DNA from: Candidatus Viridilinea mediisalina
GTDB taxonomy: Bacteria; Chloroflexota; Chloroflexia; Chloroflexales; Chloroflexaceae
Assembly: GCF_002532535.1 (NCBI RefSeq)
Contig: NZ_NQWI01000038.1
Location: 1-41,550 of the forward strand
Length of the DNA: 41,550 nt
Reading direction: 5' to 3'
Of this stretch, positions 15,413 to 24,137 are shown piece by piece. The position numbers were made by a program, and so were the translations under genes. Each line of letters opens with the position of its first letter. Position 1 is the first letter of the stretch. Under the pieces are notes generated by a model that saw nothing but the letters and a program-made list of their open reading frames with translations, was not told the DNA's origin and made no database searches.

Positions 15413-17911
15413 TTATTGAAGGCTAATCACCAGGCCGCTATACTTCTCCACGAGGATGCGGGCCTGTTCTTCGTTGTAGCCTTCGGCGAAGACATGGAAG
15501 AAGGGGCTATCAGGGTCGGGCAGGATCAGCACCCACTCGTTGCCCAGGTCTATTTTAATCCCATCTACCTGATCAACGCGCCGTTCGGCGTACTGCTCGT
15601 TCAGGATGCGCATCACCTTGCCTTTGGCTTCCCAACGGCAGGGCACACGGCTCTGGGCGAGGTAGTAGGTGGGCAACTCTGCCAGGGTTGCACTTAGGCT
15701 CATCTCGTTGACAGTGAGCAACTCCATGAGCTTGACGGTGGTAAACATGCCATCGGCCACCGGGCAGAAGGCCGGGAAGATATAGGCTCCCCCACCATCA
15801 CCGAGCATCAGCAGGTCGCGTTGTTGGGCTGCAATCTGCATGAGCGCACTCAGGGTGGCGCGGGTACGAATGATCCGCCCCCCATACTGTTCGGCAATCT
15901 GCTCGAAGGCACGCGGCGCAGTAACCGGCACCGCGACGGTGCCGCCGCCGTGGGCGCGCATGGCCAAGGCTGTCAGCGCCGCCATGGCTCGCAGCGGATG
16001 CAGCCGTACCCCGCGATCATCCACAAGGTAGATGCGTTCCCCACTGCTATCCAGCCGCACCCCCAGATTAGCCCCCACCACCGGCGTGATCTGGGTCAGG
16101 CGCTGCACCGCCTCTTCAAATTGTATCGGCGTCTGAAAGGCCATCTCTTCATCAGGATTCACATTCAGTTCAACCGCATCAACCCGGTAGCGCCGCAGCA
16201 CCGGCGAGAGAATCGCGCTGGTACTGGTGTTGGCATAGTCAATCACGAGGTGAAAGTTACGCCGAATCAGGTCGAACGCATCAGGCCGCAGGGCGCGCAA
16301 AAAAGCCTCGGTGTAGGTCTTTTCGACATTGTGCCCATAAAAGATGCGCCCAATCTCTTCTAGGTAAGCGCGGCGAAAATCTTCGCGGAAGAAGGTATTC
16401 TCCACCTTACGTTCCACCTGCGTCGAGATGTCGAGCCCCTGTTCGTCAAAGAATTTGACCTCCACCACCCGATTATCGTAGGGCGAGAGGCGCACATGAA
16501 TGCCTCCAGCCGCAGCCGTGGCCCGCGTGTAGTAGCGTGCCACCGGAATGGGTACATTCTGCAAATCGCTCACATTAATGCCCGCCGAGGGCAGCCCCGC
16601 CACAATGGCACGCTTGAGCATGCGCGGCGTATAGTGAGCATCGCGGTTGATCGTAACCATCGCGCCACGCGGCAGCGTAGCGCCAAAGGCTGCGCCTAGT
16701 TTAGCACAAAGCTCGGGAGTAATCTCAATATTGACCATCCCCTTCACCCCGTAGCGTCCAAAGAGGACACGACGGCCCTGGCTGCCCCAAATGATACTAC
16801 TGGTAACCGTGGCCCCCTCATCAACCTCTTTGCTCGGCCAGATCTTCACATTGGGCTGGATCACCGCCCCGGCTCCGACCTGAACGCCGTCGCCGATCAC
16901 GACCCCCTCAAAGAGCATGGCGCGCTGGCGAATATTGGACTGGCGCAGCACAATCGCCCCGCGCAACTCGGCCCGTTCGCCAATGTAGGAGTTGCGCCAG
17001 ATTACCGAGCGATCAATATTGGCTCGCGTATCAATGATCGTATAGTCGCGGATAACCGAAGGGCCGTGAACAATCACCCCACCCTTGATCTTCGCCCCAT
17101 GGCCAAGGTAAATCGGCCCGTGCAGTTGGGCATCAGGCGCAATCTCAGCATCACCATTAACCCAAATATCTCCGCCGATATGGTGGCCCAAACGCGGCAG
17201 ATTGACCCGCCCCTGCAAGTAGTCACTACAGGCGCGCATATACTCTTCAATCGTGCCCACATCCGTCCAGTAGCCCTGGGCCACAAAACCCTGGATGCGG
17301 TGGCCCTCTTCAAGCATGTAGGGGAAGACATCCTTCGACCAATCGGTGAGCTTGCCGCGCTCGACATACTCAAGGACGGTCGGATCGAGCACATAGATAC
17401 CCGTATTGACCGTATCCGAAAAGACCTCGCCCCAACTCGGTTTCTCAAGGAACTGGCGCACCATACCATCTTCATCGGTAATAATCACGCCATAATCGAG
17501 CGGATTCGCCACCCGATAGAGCGTAATGGTTGCCTTCGCGTCCGAGTTTTGGTGGTGGTTGATAATCTCAGTCAGATTAAAATCGGTCAACGCATCGCCC
17601 GAAATCACCAAAAAGGGTTCATCGAGCAGATGTTCAGCATTCTTCACGCTCCCAGCGGTACCCAACGGCACCTCTTCGAGCGAATAGGTAATATTCACAC
17701 CATACGCACTACCATCGCCATAATAGTCCTGGATTGCATTCGCAAGATACTGGACAGTAACAATAATATCGGTGATCCCATGAACCTTCAGGAGCTCAAT
17801 AATATGTTGAATCACCGGACGATCTACGAGGGAGACCATCGGTTTCGGACGATTAATCGTGAGCGGTCTGAGGCGGGTGCCCTCGCCACCGGCCATGACG
17901 ACAGCTTTCAT
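15413..17911 (-). CDS. Nucleotidylyltransferase (mannose-1-phosphate guanylyltransferase type) fused to a degenerate phosphohexomutase domain
   Basis: 832 residues from the ATG at 17911. Alternative in-frame ATGs at 17935 and 17953 are less likely because GGAGC lies just before 17911. The N-terminal domain has the signature [13 protein letters not shown] with KPMV following, [12 protein letters not shown], and [10 protein letters not shown], typical of NDP-sugar pyrophosphorylases. A left-handed beta-helix with hexapeptide-like repeats follows (about 245-380). The last 450 residues align with phosphomannomutase/phosphoglucomutase. However, the catalytic serine loop reads VRLSPYDN (about 16450-16500) instead of TASHNP, and the metal loop reads LDSSGER (about 16025-16060) instead of DGDADR. 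Mutase activity is therefore doubtful. Similar long fusions are known in cyanobacteria and Chloroflexi as mannose-1-phosphate guanylyltransferases. Likely role: sugar-nucleotide supply for envelope glycans. Exact nucleotide and sugar are not certain. Confidence 0.87.
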   Translation of the reverse strand: MKAVVMAGGEGTRLRPLTINRPKPMVSLVDRPVIQHIIELLKVHGITDIIVTVQYLANAIQDYYGDGSAYGVNITYSLEEVPLGTAGSVKNAEHLLDEPFLVISGDALTDFNLTEIINHHQNSDAKATITLYRVANPLDYGVIITDEDGMVRQFLEKPSWGEVFSDTVNTGIYVLDPTVLEYVERGKLTDWSKDVFPYMLEEGHRIQGFVAQGYWTDVGTIEEYMRACSDYLQGRVNLPRLGHHIGGDIWVNGDAEIAPDAQLHGPIYLGHGAKIKGGVIVHGPSVIRDYTIIDTRANIDRSVIWRNSYIGERAELRGAIVLRQSNIRQRAMLFEGVVIGDGVQVGAGAVIQPNVKIWPSKEVDEGATVTSSIIWGSQGRRVLFGRYGVKGMVNIEITPELCAKLGAAFGATLPRGAMVTINRDAHYTPRMLKRAIVAGLPSAGINVSDLQNVPIPVARYYTRATAAAGGIHVRLSPYDNRVVEVKFFDEQGLDISTQVERKVENTFFREDFRRAYLEEIGRIFYGHNVEKTYTEAFLRALRPDAFDLIRRNFHLVIDYANTSTSAILSPVLRRYRVDAVELNVNPDEEMAFQTPIQFEEAVQRLTQITPVVGANLGVRLDSSGERIYLVDDRGVRLHPLRAMAALTALAMRAHGGGTVAVPVTAPRAFEQIAEQYGGRIIRTRATLSALMQIAAQQRDLLMLGDGGGAYIFPAFCPVADGMFTTVKLMELLTVNEMSLSATLAELPTYYLAQSRVPCRWEAKGKVMRILNEQYAERRVDQVDGIKIDLGNEWVLILPDPDSPFFHVFAEGYNEEQARILVEKYSGLVISLQ

Positions 17912-18039
17912 GGCTGCTCCACGCTTCGCGCCCATGGGCCGCGAAGCTTTCACGGCGTAGCGGATTGTGTCAAGTATAGCACGCCCCTAATCACCGTCGC
18001 AAGCGCCGGGCCCGCCGCGCGGGCCAACATGCCATAAAA

Positions 18040-18070
18040 CCTCTCTGTGTTCTCTGTGCCTCTGTGGTGT
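18040..18070 (-). repeat. CACAGAG-type repeat, single copy
   Basis: One minus-strand copy of the purine-rich unit, joined directly to element E at 18072. The same neighbour pair, in the reverse overall orientation, is found at 1344-1470. Confidence 0.7.
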
Positions 18071-18071
18071 C

Positions 18072-18208
18072 ATCCCAATTACCCTTGAGCATACCGTATC
18101 ATCAAGAACACTCAAACTCATTGGGACACTATGTTCGGCAATCTGCAATCTGCAATCTGCAATCTGCAATCTGCAATCTGCAATCTACAATCTGCAATCT
18201 ACAATCTG
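18072..18208 (+). repeat. Element E, copy with ten CAATCTG heptamers
   Basis: The head begins near CCCAATTACCCTTGAGCAT at 18074 and ends near CTATGTTCGG. The tail at 18139-18208 is exactly ten 7-bp units: six CAATCTG, then alternating CAATCTA and CAATCTG. Apart from this, the CACAGAG unit and the promoter below, the 17954-18304 gap holds nothing recognisable. Confidence 0.85.
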
Positions 18209-18229
18209 AAAGCACGCCCCATCCCCCCA

Positions 18230-18238
18230 TGCTATACT
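18230..18238 (+). promoter_or_regulatory. Possible extended -10 promoter for the VWA gene
   Basis: TGC-TATACT matches the extended -10 pattern and ends 66 nt before the ATG at 18305. It lies just beyond the heptamer tail of element E. Confidence 0.4.
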
Positions 18239-18304
18239 GTCACCAATACATAGATCGTCGTATTCCTCATGCGGCAGCGCCGCCACTATTCCAAGGAATT
18301 GCCT

Positions 18305-19567
18305 ATGTCCGGTGAAGTTACCCTTCGGGCTACCCTGGCCCGCCCCTTTCTTGCTGCTACCACCACTCCCCAGGTGATCTACGCCCTGATCGAGGTGCAG
18401 CCCTCACAGGTCGTGGCCCAGGTGCGTATGCCGGTGAATGTCTGTTTTGTGCTTGACCGTAGCGGCTCCATGCGCGGTGAAAAGATGGAACGCGTGCGCC
18501 AAGCTACCAGTATGGCCATTGACCGCCTCAATGCCCAAGATTTTGTCGCAGTGGTGATCTTCGACCACCGCACCGAAGTTATTGTGCCCTTTGGCCCCGT
18601 GCATGACCCTACGGCGATCAAGCGGCGCATTGGTCGCATCCGCGATGCCGGTGGTACGCGCATTGCCCCCGCCGTTGACCTCGGCCTGCGCGAGATTGCC
18701 AAGGACCAGAGTGGCGCGATTCGCCGCATGGTGCTGCTGACCGATGGCCAGACGGAGCATGAAAAGGAGTGCATCCTGCGTGCTGATGACGCCGGACGCC
18801 TGGGCGTGCCCATTACCGCTCTTGGGGTTGGCCGCGATTGGAACGAAGACCTGCTGATCGAAATGGCCAATCGCTCCGGTGGCACCGCTGATTTTATCAG
18901 CCGTCCCGATGCAATTGAGAGCTATTTCCAAAATACCGTCCAACAGGCCCAGAATACCGCCATCCACAACGCCACCCTCAACCTACGCCTCGTTCAAGGC
19001 GTAAGCCCCCGCGCCGTCTGGCAGGTCATTCCCCTGATCAACAACCTCGGCTACCGCCCCATCTCCGACCGCGATGTGAGCGTCCCCCTCGGCGAAGTCG
19101 AGACCGGCCAAGGCCGTACCGTCCTCTTTGAGCTGCTCGTTGACCCCCGTGCCGCCGGTACCTACCGTGTCGGTCAAGTTGAAGCAGTCTACGACGTTCC
19201 CGCCCTGGGCCTACGCCAAGAGAAGACCAGGCAAGACCTATTGCTCACCTTTACCGCCGATCCAGCCCAACTCAGCCAGGTCAACCCCAACGTCATGAAC
19301 ATCGTCGAAAAGGTGAGCGCCTTCAAACTCCAGACCCGCGCCCTCCAAGATGCCGCCGAAGGCAACGTCCACGGTGCCACCCAAAAACTCCAAAGCGCCG
19401 TCACCCGGCTCCTCAGCCAAGGCGAACTAGAGTTAGCCGAAACCATGCAGCAAGAGATCGCCAACCTCGAACAGAGCGGCCAACTCTCCAGCGAAGGCCA
19501 AAAGACCATCAAGTTCCAAGGGCGCAAAACCGTGCGGTTGAGTGATATAGACCTGCCTAAGGAGTGA
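18305..19567 (+). CDS. VWA domain-containing protein
   Basis: 420 residues from the ATG 18305, which has AAGGAA about 6 nt upstream. An earlier in-frame ATG at 18269 lacks a site. The von Willebrand factor A domain spans about 43-215. It has the metal-ion-dependent adhesion motif DRSGSM at 51-56, followed by GGTRIAPAVDLGL (MIDAS Thr) and LLTDGQTE (MIDAS Asp). All metal ligands are kept. The C-terminal part contains a beta-rich region and a helical tail (about 320-410, for example LQTRALQDAAEGNVHGATQK). No signal peptide or membrane helix is visible, so it is probably cytoplasmic. Stand-alone VWA proteins of this kind act as metal-dependent protein-binding modules; the partner is unknown. It is a single-gene unit between repeat-rich gaps. 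Confidence 0.88.
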   Translation: MSGEVTLRATLARPFLAATTTPQVIYALIEVQPSQVVAQVRMPVNVCFVLDRSGSMRGEKMERVRQATSMAIDRLNAQDFVAVVIFDHRTEVIVPFGPVHDPTAIKRRIGRIRDAGGTRIAPAVDLGLREIAKDQSGAIRRMVLLTDGQTEHEKECILRADDAGRLGVPITALGVGRDWNEDLLIEMANRSGGTADFISRPDAIESYFQNTVQQAQNTAIHNATLNLRLVQGVSPRAVWQVIPLINNLGYRPISDRDVSVPLGEVETGQGRTVLFELLVDPRAAGTYRVGQVEAVYDVPALGLRQEKTRQDLLLTFTADPAQLSQVNPNVMNIVEKVSAFKLQTRALQDAAEGNVHGATQKLQSAVTRLLSQGELELAETMQQEIANLEQSGQLSSEGQKTIKFQGRKTVRLSDIDLPKE

Positions 19568-19590
19568 GGGTTTGCAGAGATACAGAGAAT

Positions 19591-19625
19591 TTGAACCACA
19601 GAGGCACAGAGGACACAGAGGGTTT
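19591..19625 (+). repeat. CACAGAG-type repeat, plus-strand copy
   Basis: The unit AACCACAGAGGCACAGAGGA and the following ACACAGAGGGTTTT face the minus-strand cluster at 19733-19917. Confidence 0.75.
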
Positions 19626-19732
19626 TGATGAGGGGCACGGCTTTTGCGCTATTGCGAAAATAGGTTTGCGGTACCAGCAACAGGATGTGCTGCATTCCCC
19701 CAAATTCCCCCTAACAAAATCCTCTCCATCTC

Positions 19733-19917
19733 CCTCTCTGTGTCCTCTGTGCCTCTGTGGTTCAAACCCTCTGTACCTCTCCCTCCCTCTCTGTGTCCTC
19801 TGTGGTTCAAACCCTCTGTACCTCTCCCTCCCTCTCTGTGTCCTCTGTGCCTCTGTGGTTCAAACCCTCTGTACCTCTCCCTCTCTCTCCCTCTGTACCT
19901 CTCCCTCCCTCTCCAAG
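19733..19917 (-). repeat. Tandem cluster of CACAGAG-type repeats reaching into the MFS gene
   Basis: At least three tandem minus-strand units (CTCTGTGTCCTCTGTG followed by GGTTCAAACCCTCTGTACC, joined by CTCTCCCTCC) have a period near 47-57 bp. The proximal end, from 19860 to about 19914, is translated as the C-terminus of the MFS protein. The gap 19568-19859 has no other content that I can identify. Confidence 0.8.
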
Positions 19918-21269
19918 CCTAAACTCAACACAAACATCCCCGCCATCATCAACGCCGAGGCCAAATAGGCCACCATGAGGCCCTGCATGCCCCCGCCCCA
20001 GGCATCGGCCAAGGCCCCCAAGACAGCCACTACCAACAGGTTGCCCACACTAATCCCCACATTCACCAAACCCTGGGCCGTCCCGCGCTGCTCTGGTGCA
20101 ACCCTATTCAATACAATCGTCCGCAGGGTGCCCCCCACCACAATGCCCACGCCCAAGCCAATCAGCATGCTTGCCGGCATAAAGATCCACAAACCCGGCC
20201 CCATGCCCGTCAGCGCCAACAAGGCCGAGCCAATACTCAAGGTACCAAAGCCAATCAGCATCACCAGACGCGCCCCCAAGCGGTTCAACAACTGCCCAAA
20301 GATCACCGAACCCGCCGTGGAAGCCAAGACCAACGGGATCAGCAGCAGCCCCGCCCGATCCGCCGGTGCGCCTACCCCCTCCACCGCGACCGTCGCAATA
20401 AAGAGCACGCTCCCCATGCCAAAGCCCGACCCCGCGCAGAGCGTGTAGGTCAAGGCCAACTGCCGTTCCGCAAAGAGATTCAGCGGCACCACCGGCATCA
20501 CCGCCTGCCGCTCGACCGCAATCAGGCCCACCAAGCCCCCTCCCGCCACTAGCAGCAACCAGGGCCAGAGCAGCAGCCCCAACGCCTCATCCAGCACCCG
20601 ATTGATCCCCAAGACCAACCCGGTCAACACCAGCGTCACCAAGATAATCCCGCCCCAATCCAAGGGGGCCACGTTCTCCACACGCTGCTTGGCGGGCAAG
20701 CGGCTCAAGCCCATCCAAAAGACCAACACCGCCACCGGGATGTTCAACAAAAAGATCCAATGCCAACTCAGAAAGACCAAAATGAGCGCGGCAACAAACG
20801 GCCCCAACAAAAACGCCATCCCAAAAGTAGCCCCAAACAAGCCCAAGGCTTTGCCCCGCTCCTCCGGCGGAAAGGCATCACCAATCATCGCACTCGCAAT
20901 CGGCGTCACCCCACCCGAACTAAACCCCTGCACCGCCCGCCCCACCAAAAGCCACCAATAATTGGGAGCGAGCGCAATCAGCAACGAACCCAAGCCAAAG
21001 CCCAAAATATTGGCTAAAAAGACCGGACGCCGCCCATAGCGATCGCCCAGACTCGCCATCAGCGTCGTACTCATCAGCGTAAAGATACTAAAAATAATCG
21101 TCAGCATCCCAATCTGACTATTCCCAACCTCAAAAGTCTCTTTCAACGCCGGCACCGCTGGTGCAATCACCGCCGAATCCAACGCCGCCATAAAGACACC
21201 CACAAACAAAACCGTCATCACCCCACGCCGCGCCTGCACGTCTAATACACCAGGCTCCGCCGCTTGCAT
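19860..21269 (-). CDS. MFS multidrug-type transporter (DHA2/EmrB-like)
   Basis: 469 residues, mostly hydrophobic, with about 12-14 membrane helices. MFS motif A is visible as GDRYGRRPVF between helices 2 and 3. The first helix has AALDSAVIAPAVPAL, a variant of the drug:H+ antiporter motif D1. GRAVQGFSSGG and LGLFGATFGMAFLLGP correspond to motifs B and C. Such proteins export drugs or metabolites in exchange for protons; the substrate is unknown. The ATG at 21269 is preceded by GAGGAG at 6 nt. The C-terminal residues REGEVQREREGEVQRV are encoded by the repeat cluster in the neighbouring gap. The native C-terminus therefore seems to have been lost and replaced. No regulator gene is next to it. 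Confidence 0.88.
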   Translation of the reverse strand: MQAAEPGVLDVQARRGVMTVLFVGVFMAALDSAVIAPAVPALKETFEVGNSQIGMLTIIFSIFTLMSTTLMASLGDRYGRRPVFLANILGFGLGSLLIALAPNYWWLLVGRAVQGFSSGGVTPIASAMIGDAFPPEERGKALGLFGATFGMAFLLGPFVAALILVFLSWHWIFLLNIPVAVLVFWMGLSRLPAKQRVENVAPLDWGGIILVTLVLTGLVLGINRVLDEALGLLLWPWLLLVAGGGLVGLIAVERQAVMPVVPLNLFAERQLALTYTLCAGSGFGMGSVLFIATVAVEGVGAPADRAGLLLIPLVLASTAGSVIFGQLLNRLGARLVMLIGFGTLSIGSALLALTGMGPGLWIFMPASMLIGLGVGIVVGGTLRTIVLNRVAPEQRGTAQGLVNVGISVGNLLVVAVLGALADAWGGGMQGLMVAYLASALMMAGMFVLSLGLEREGEVQREREGEVQRV

Positions 21270-21392
21270 AATTGCTCCTCAATATGTTTCTGATGGGTTG
21301 GGCGGCACTAGCCCTACCCATCATCCATGCACCGAACCTCAGCCCGCCAGCTTCCAACTTGTGCATTATAATACCTATCTACATCCTGTCTC

Positions 21393-21468
21393 TCAGAAGC
21401 TGTCTGAAGCGCCGGGGGCATGGCGTTGGAGTGCCGGCTTTAGCCGGCTGAAGCCGGCACTCCAACGC
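21393..21468. repeat. MITE-like palindrome A, copy 3 (right end missing)
   Basis: The left terminus TCAGAAGCTGTCTGAA and the nested inner palindrome (21423-21468) match the copies at 5500 and 6823. The right terminal repeat is absent and the sequence passes into element E. Confidence 0.7.
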
Positions 21469-21484
21469 CATGCCCAATGACCAT

Positions 21485-21547
21485 CTAGCGTATTGAGATG
21501 CCATGCTCGGCTTTCAGCTATCGGCTATCGGCTATCGGATTTGGCAT
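21485..21547 (+). repeat. Element E, right half only
   Basis: Matches the right half of the 9125 copy: TATTGAGATGCCATGCTCGG, three CTATCGG heptamers at 21518-21538, and the end TTGGCAT. It ends about 14 bp before the kinase ATG at 21562, so the kinase leader is largely repeat DNA. The remainder of the 21270-21561 gap has no visible gene. Confidence 0.75.
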
Positions 21548-21561
21548 AACTCCTTACCCTC

Positions 21562-23763
21562 ATGCCCCTCCCCGCCCAAATTGGCAACTACCGCCTCGAA
21601 CGCGAACTTGGCCGCGGTGCCAGTAGTGAGGTTTGGCTCGCCCGCCACTCCTACTTGGGTGACCACACGGTCGCCATTAAGGTACTGATGAGCCAGGAGC
21701 GTGAGGCGGTCCGCCGCTTTAAGCGTGAGGCGGCGATTGCGGCCCGTCTGCACCATCCCAACATTGTCCAACTCCTCGATTATGGCCAGTGCGACCCCTT
21801 CTTTTATGCCGTGATGGAGTTGATCGAGGGCCAATCACTGCGCGACATCCTGGCCGCCCGTGATCACCTGAGCCTCACCGATGCTACGGCGATCTTCACG
21901 CAGATTGCCGAGGCGCTTGAGTATGCCCATACCCACGGGATTGTACACCGCGATGTGTCGCCCGCCAATATCCTGATTGAAGACCAGACCCGCCGGGCTT
22001 TGCTCTCTGACTTTGGAATCGCACGTGACGCTTCGCAGCCGATCACCCAGGCCGATGCGATTATGGGCACCAGTGGCTACCACTCGCCGGAGCATGCCCA
22101 ATCCGCCGCCAGTGTTACCCACCTCTCCGACATCTTCAGCCTCGGCGTGGTACTCTACCACATGCTCAGTGGCCAACTGCCCTGGCACAACGTACCCAGC
22201 CTCACCGACAAGGACGAGTTCTCGCCCCCGGTGCCCCTCGCCGAACGCGGGGTTGAAGGCGTTCCCCCCGAAGTGGATCGCGTCCTGCGCACCATGCTCG
22301 CCCTCGACCCCAACGACCGCTACCCCACCGCTGCGCTCCCGGCTGCCGAACTGCGCCAGATCATAGCCCGCCACCAGACCAAGACCCAGCGGATTGGAGC
22401 GGTGCCAATCATCACCCGCCCAGTAGAACTACAGGCCAGCGGCGTCGAACCAAACCCCATCGAACGCATCCTCGCGCCCGATCTCGCCCAAGCCACCATG
22501 GAGCGCACCCACCGCCGCGCCGAGGAACTCCGCGATCCCGCTTCGCTGGCCGCCCTCCTCGACCAATGGGCCGCCGAGGATCGCTGGCGGCGCACACCAC
22601 TCTTGGGCCGCCTCGCCCGTCTGCACAAAATCGTCAGCCGCAACGTCTACTTCTACCGCCTGCGCGTCCTCTACGAGCGGCGCGAACCCCCCGAAGACGA
22701 CGAAGAACCCGACCGCGAGGCCGAAGTCTTCCCCGTCGAACGCGAACTCGCCCCCTGGGATGTTCCGCTCCCCAGCGCCGAATCCTTCACCGACAACCCC
22801 GGCGGACGTGTCCACCTCCCCGGCTCCACCCGCGTCGTCGCATGTCAACCCTGTGCCGGCAAAGGCTTCGCCATCTGCCCCCGCTGCCAAGGCCGCCAAC
22901 GCATCCCCGCGCCCTCCCCCAGCCCCTCCCCCTCCTCGCCTCAGCCCGCTCGCGCCCCCGCCTCGCGCCCCCCCGCATCCGCCTCGCGCCCTCCCGCCTC
23001 GCGCATCCCCGCGTCTTCGCCTCCCCCCTCCCCCGCCGACTACGCCCGCGAACTGGAAGATCTGCTCCAAACCCAACCCCCTGCCTCGCCACCCGCGTCC
23101 TCGCCACCCGCCTCCCCCGCGTCATCCCCTCATCCCTCATCCCTCATCCCTCATCCCTCTTCCCCCACCCCTCATCCCTCATCCCTCATCCCTCATCCCT
23201 CTTCCCCCACCCCTCATCCCTCATCCCTCATCCCTCATCCTTCCTCCCTCATCCCCTGCCCCGAATGTAGTGGACGCGGCGGCATCATCTGCAAGCGCTG
23301 CACCGGCATCGGACGCCTAGTACAGCGCAAAGTCGTACGCTGGCACCGCCACAGCGACGCCTTCAACACCCAAGACGACCTACCCTTCCTCGACGAAGAC
23401 TGGCTCGCCCGCACATGCCGCGCCGAACTGGTCTACCGCGAACGGCAAGTCGGCGGCACCCGCCCCGAATGGCAACTCATCCCCGCCATCGCCGAGCTAA
23501 TCAAACAAGCCGAAGCCCCCCTCGACAGCCACACCCGCATCACCCTCAGCGAACTCTCCATCAGCCTCATCCCCATCACCGACATCGTCTTCGACCTCGG
23601 CCAAACCAACGACAGCGACCTCTACCGCCTCACCATCTACGGCTTCGAGAACCTCATCCCCCCCGACTGGCGCTTCTTCAACTGGGAGCGCGTAGTTATG
23701 GCCTGTATCATCCTGTTTCTGCTGGTGATCGTATGCGTGCTATTGGTCTTTGCGCTGATCTGA
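21562..23763 (+). CDS. Ser/Thr protein kinase with a split Cys4 zinc motif and C-terminal membrane anchor
   Basis: 733 residues. The kinase domain is at about 10-270: GRGASSEVW loop at 17-25, Lys40 (VAIK), catalytic loop HRDVSPAN at 129-136, DFG at 150-152. The usual catalytic-loop Lys is Ser133, a variant seen in some other bacterial kinases. Residues 428-442 hold C-x2-C-x-G-x-G and C-x2-C; a second matching pair is at 566-580 (CPECSGRG and CKRC). These resemble the Cys-rich zinc modules of DnaJ. Between them lies about 120 residues of Pro/Ser/His-rich sequence encoded by a simple tandem repeat. A C-terminal domain of about 130 residues follows, then one transmembrane helix at the very end (ACIILFLLVIVCVLLVFALI), making a tail-anchored kinase. 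No good ribosome-binding site precedes the ATG, so the start is the least certain part. Confidence 0.87.
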   Translation: MPLPAQIGNYRLERELGRGASSEVWLARHSYLGDHTVAIKVLMSQEREAVRRFKREAAIAARLHHPNIVQLLDYGQCDPFFYAVMELIEGQSLRDILAARDHLSLTDATAIFTQIAEALEYAHTHGIVHRDVSPANILIEDQTRRALLSDFGIARDASQPITQADAIMGTSGYHSPEHAQSAASVTHLSDIFSLGVVLYHMLSGQLPWHNVPSLTDKDEFSPPVPLAERGVEGVPPEVDRVLRTMLALDPNDRYPTAALPAAELRQIIARHQTKTQRIGAVPIITRPVELQASGVEPNPIERILAPDLAQATMERTHRRAEELRDPASLAALLDQWAAEDRWRRTPLLGRLARLHKIVSRNVYFYRLRVLYERREPPEDDEEPDREAEVFPVERELAPWDVPLPSAESFTDNPGGRVHLPGSTRVVACQPCAGKGFAICPRCQGRQRIPAPSPSPSPSSPQPARAPASRPPASASRPPASRIPASSPPPSPADYARELEDLLQTQPPASPPASSPPASPASSPHPSSLIPHPSSPTPHPSSLIPHPSSPTPHPSSLIPHPSSLIPCPECSGRGGIICKRCTGIGRLVQRKVVRWHRHSDAFNTQDDLPFLDEDWLARTCRAELVYRERQVGGTRPEWQLIPAIAELIKQAEAPLDSHTRITLSELSISLIPITDIVFDLGQTNDSDLYRLTIYGFENLIPPDWRFFNWERVVMACIILFLLVIVCVLLVFALI
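23118..23246 (+). repeat. Simple tandem repeat (CTCATCC type) inside the kinase gene
   Basis: Runs of CATCCCT/CTCATCC with interspersed CTTCCCCCACC give repeated PHPSSLI/PHPSSPT peptides in frame. The tract lies between the two Cys pairs. The neighbouring 22910-23110 stretch is also low-complexity, C-rich sequence. Confidence 0.85.
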
Positions 23764-23824
23764 GAACAGGGGGGTAGGGGAACAGGAGAACAGGAGAACA
23801 GAGAACAGAGGAACAGCACCCCGT

Positions 23825-23892
23825 AGGGGCGTAGCAGCGGCCCCCCAGGGCATCGCGTTGCATCGAGAAGCACAGGCCGCTGCTACGCCCCT
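23825..23892. repeat. Perfect 18-bp inverted repeat
   Basis: AGGGGCGTAGCAGCGGCC at 23825-23842 and its exact complement at 23875-23892, loop 32 nt. Just before it is a GAACAGGAGAACAGGAGAAC-type simple repeat (23766-23815). The complement of that simple repeat is found at 38280-38350. Confidence 0.75.
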
Positions 23893-24065
23893 CCATGGCC
23901 ACGGCGGGGCTTTGGGTCTGCCGATGGTCGGCCAGGCAAAATGCGGAACTCAATGCATGATGAGTCCTTCGCCCCGCTCCCACTTGTGGGTTTAAGGGCG
24001 GACAGAAAACGTGTTCATTGCCGCAAAAGAGCGCAAAGGAACGCAACAAAACTGCGGTGCCTTCG

Positions 24066-24092
24066 CCCCTCTCCCACAACGTGGGAGAGGGG
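24066..24092. repeat. CTCTCCCAC hairpin repeat, copy 1
   Basis: A 12-bp perfect stem, CCCCTCTCCCAC / GTGGGAGAGGGG, with a 3-nt loop. A shorter copy is at 38240-38262. Neither is followed by a U run. Sequences of this type are common intergenic palindromes in many bacteria. The rest of the 23764-24137 gap has no recognisable gene. Confidence 0.7.
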
Positions 24093-24137
24093 TAGGGGGT
24101 GAGGGCCATCCTGGGCATCCCAAAGCCCTATCGGTTG

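Noticed and set aside
11389-23763. Defence island built from kinases, VWA, Rpn nuclease and LOG proteins
   Set aside because: The genes are in separate units and different orientations, and no known defence effector or modification gene is among them. The co-location looks incidental.
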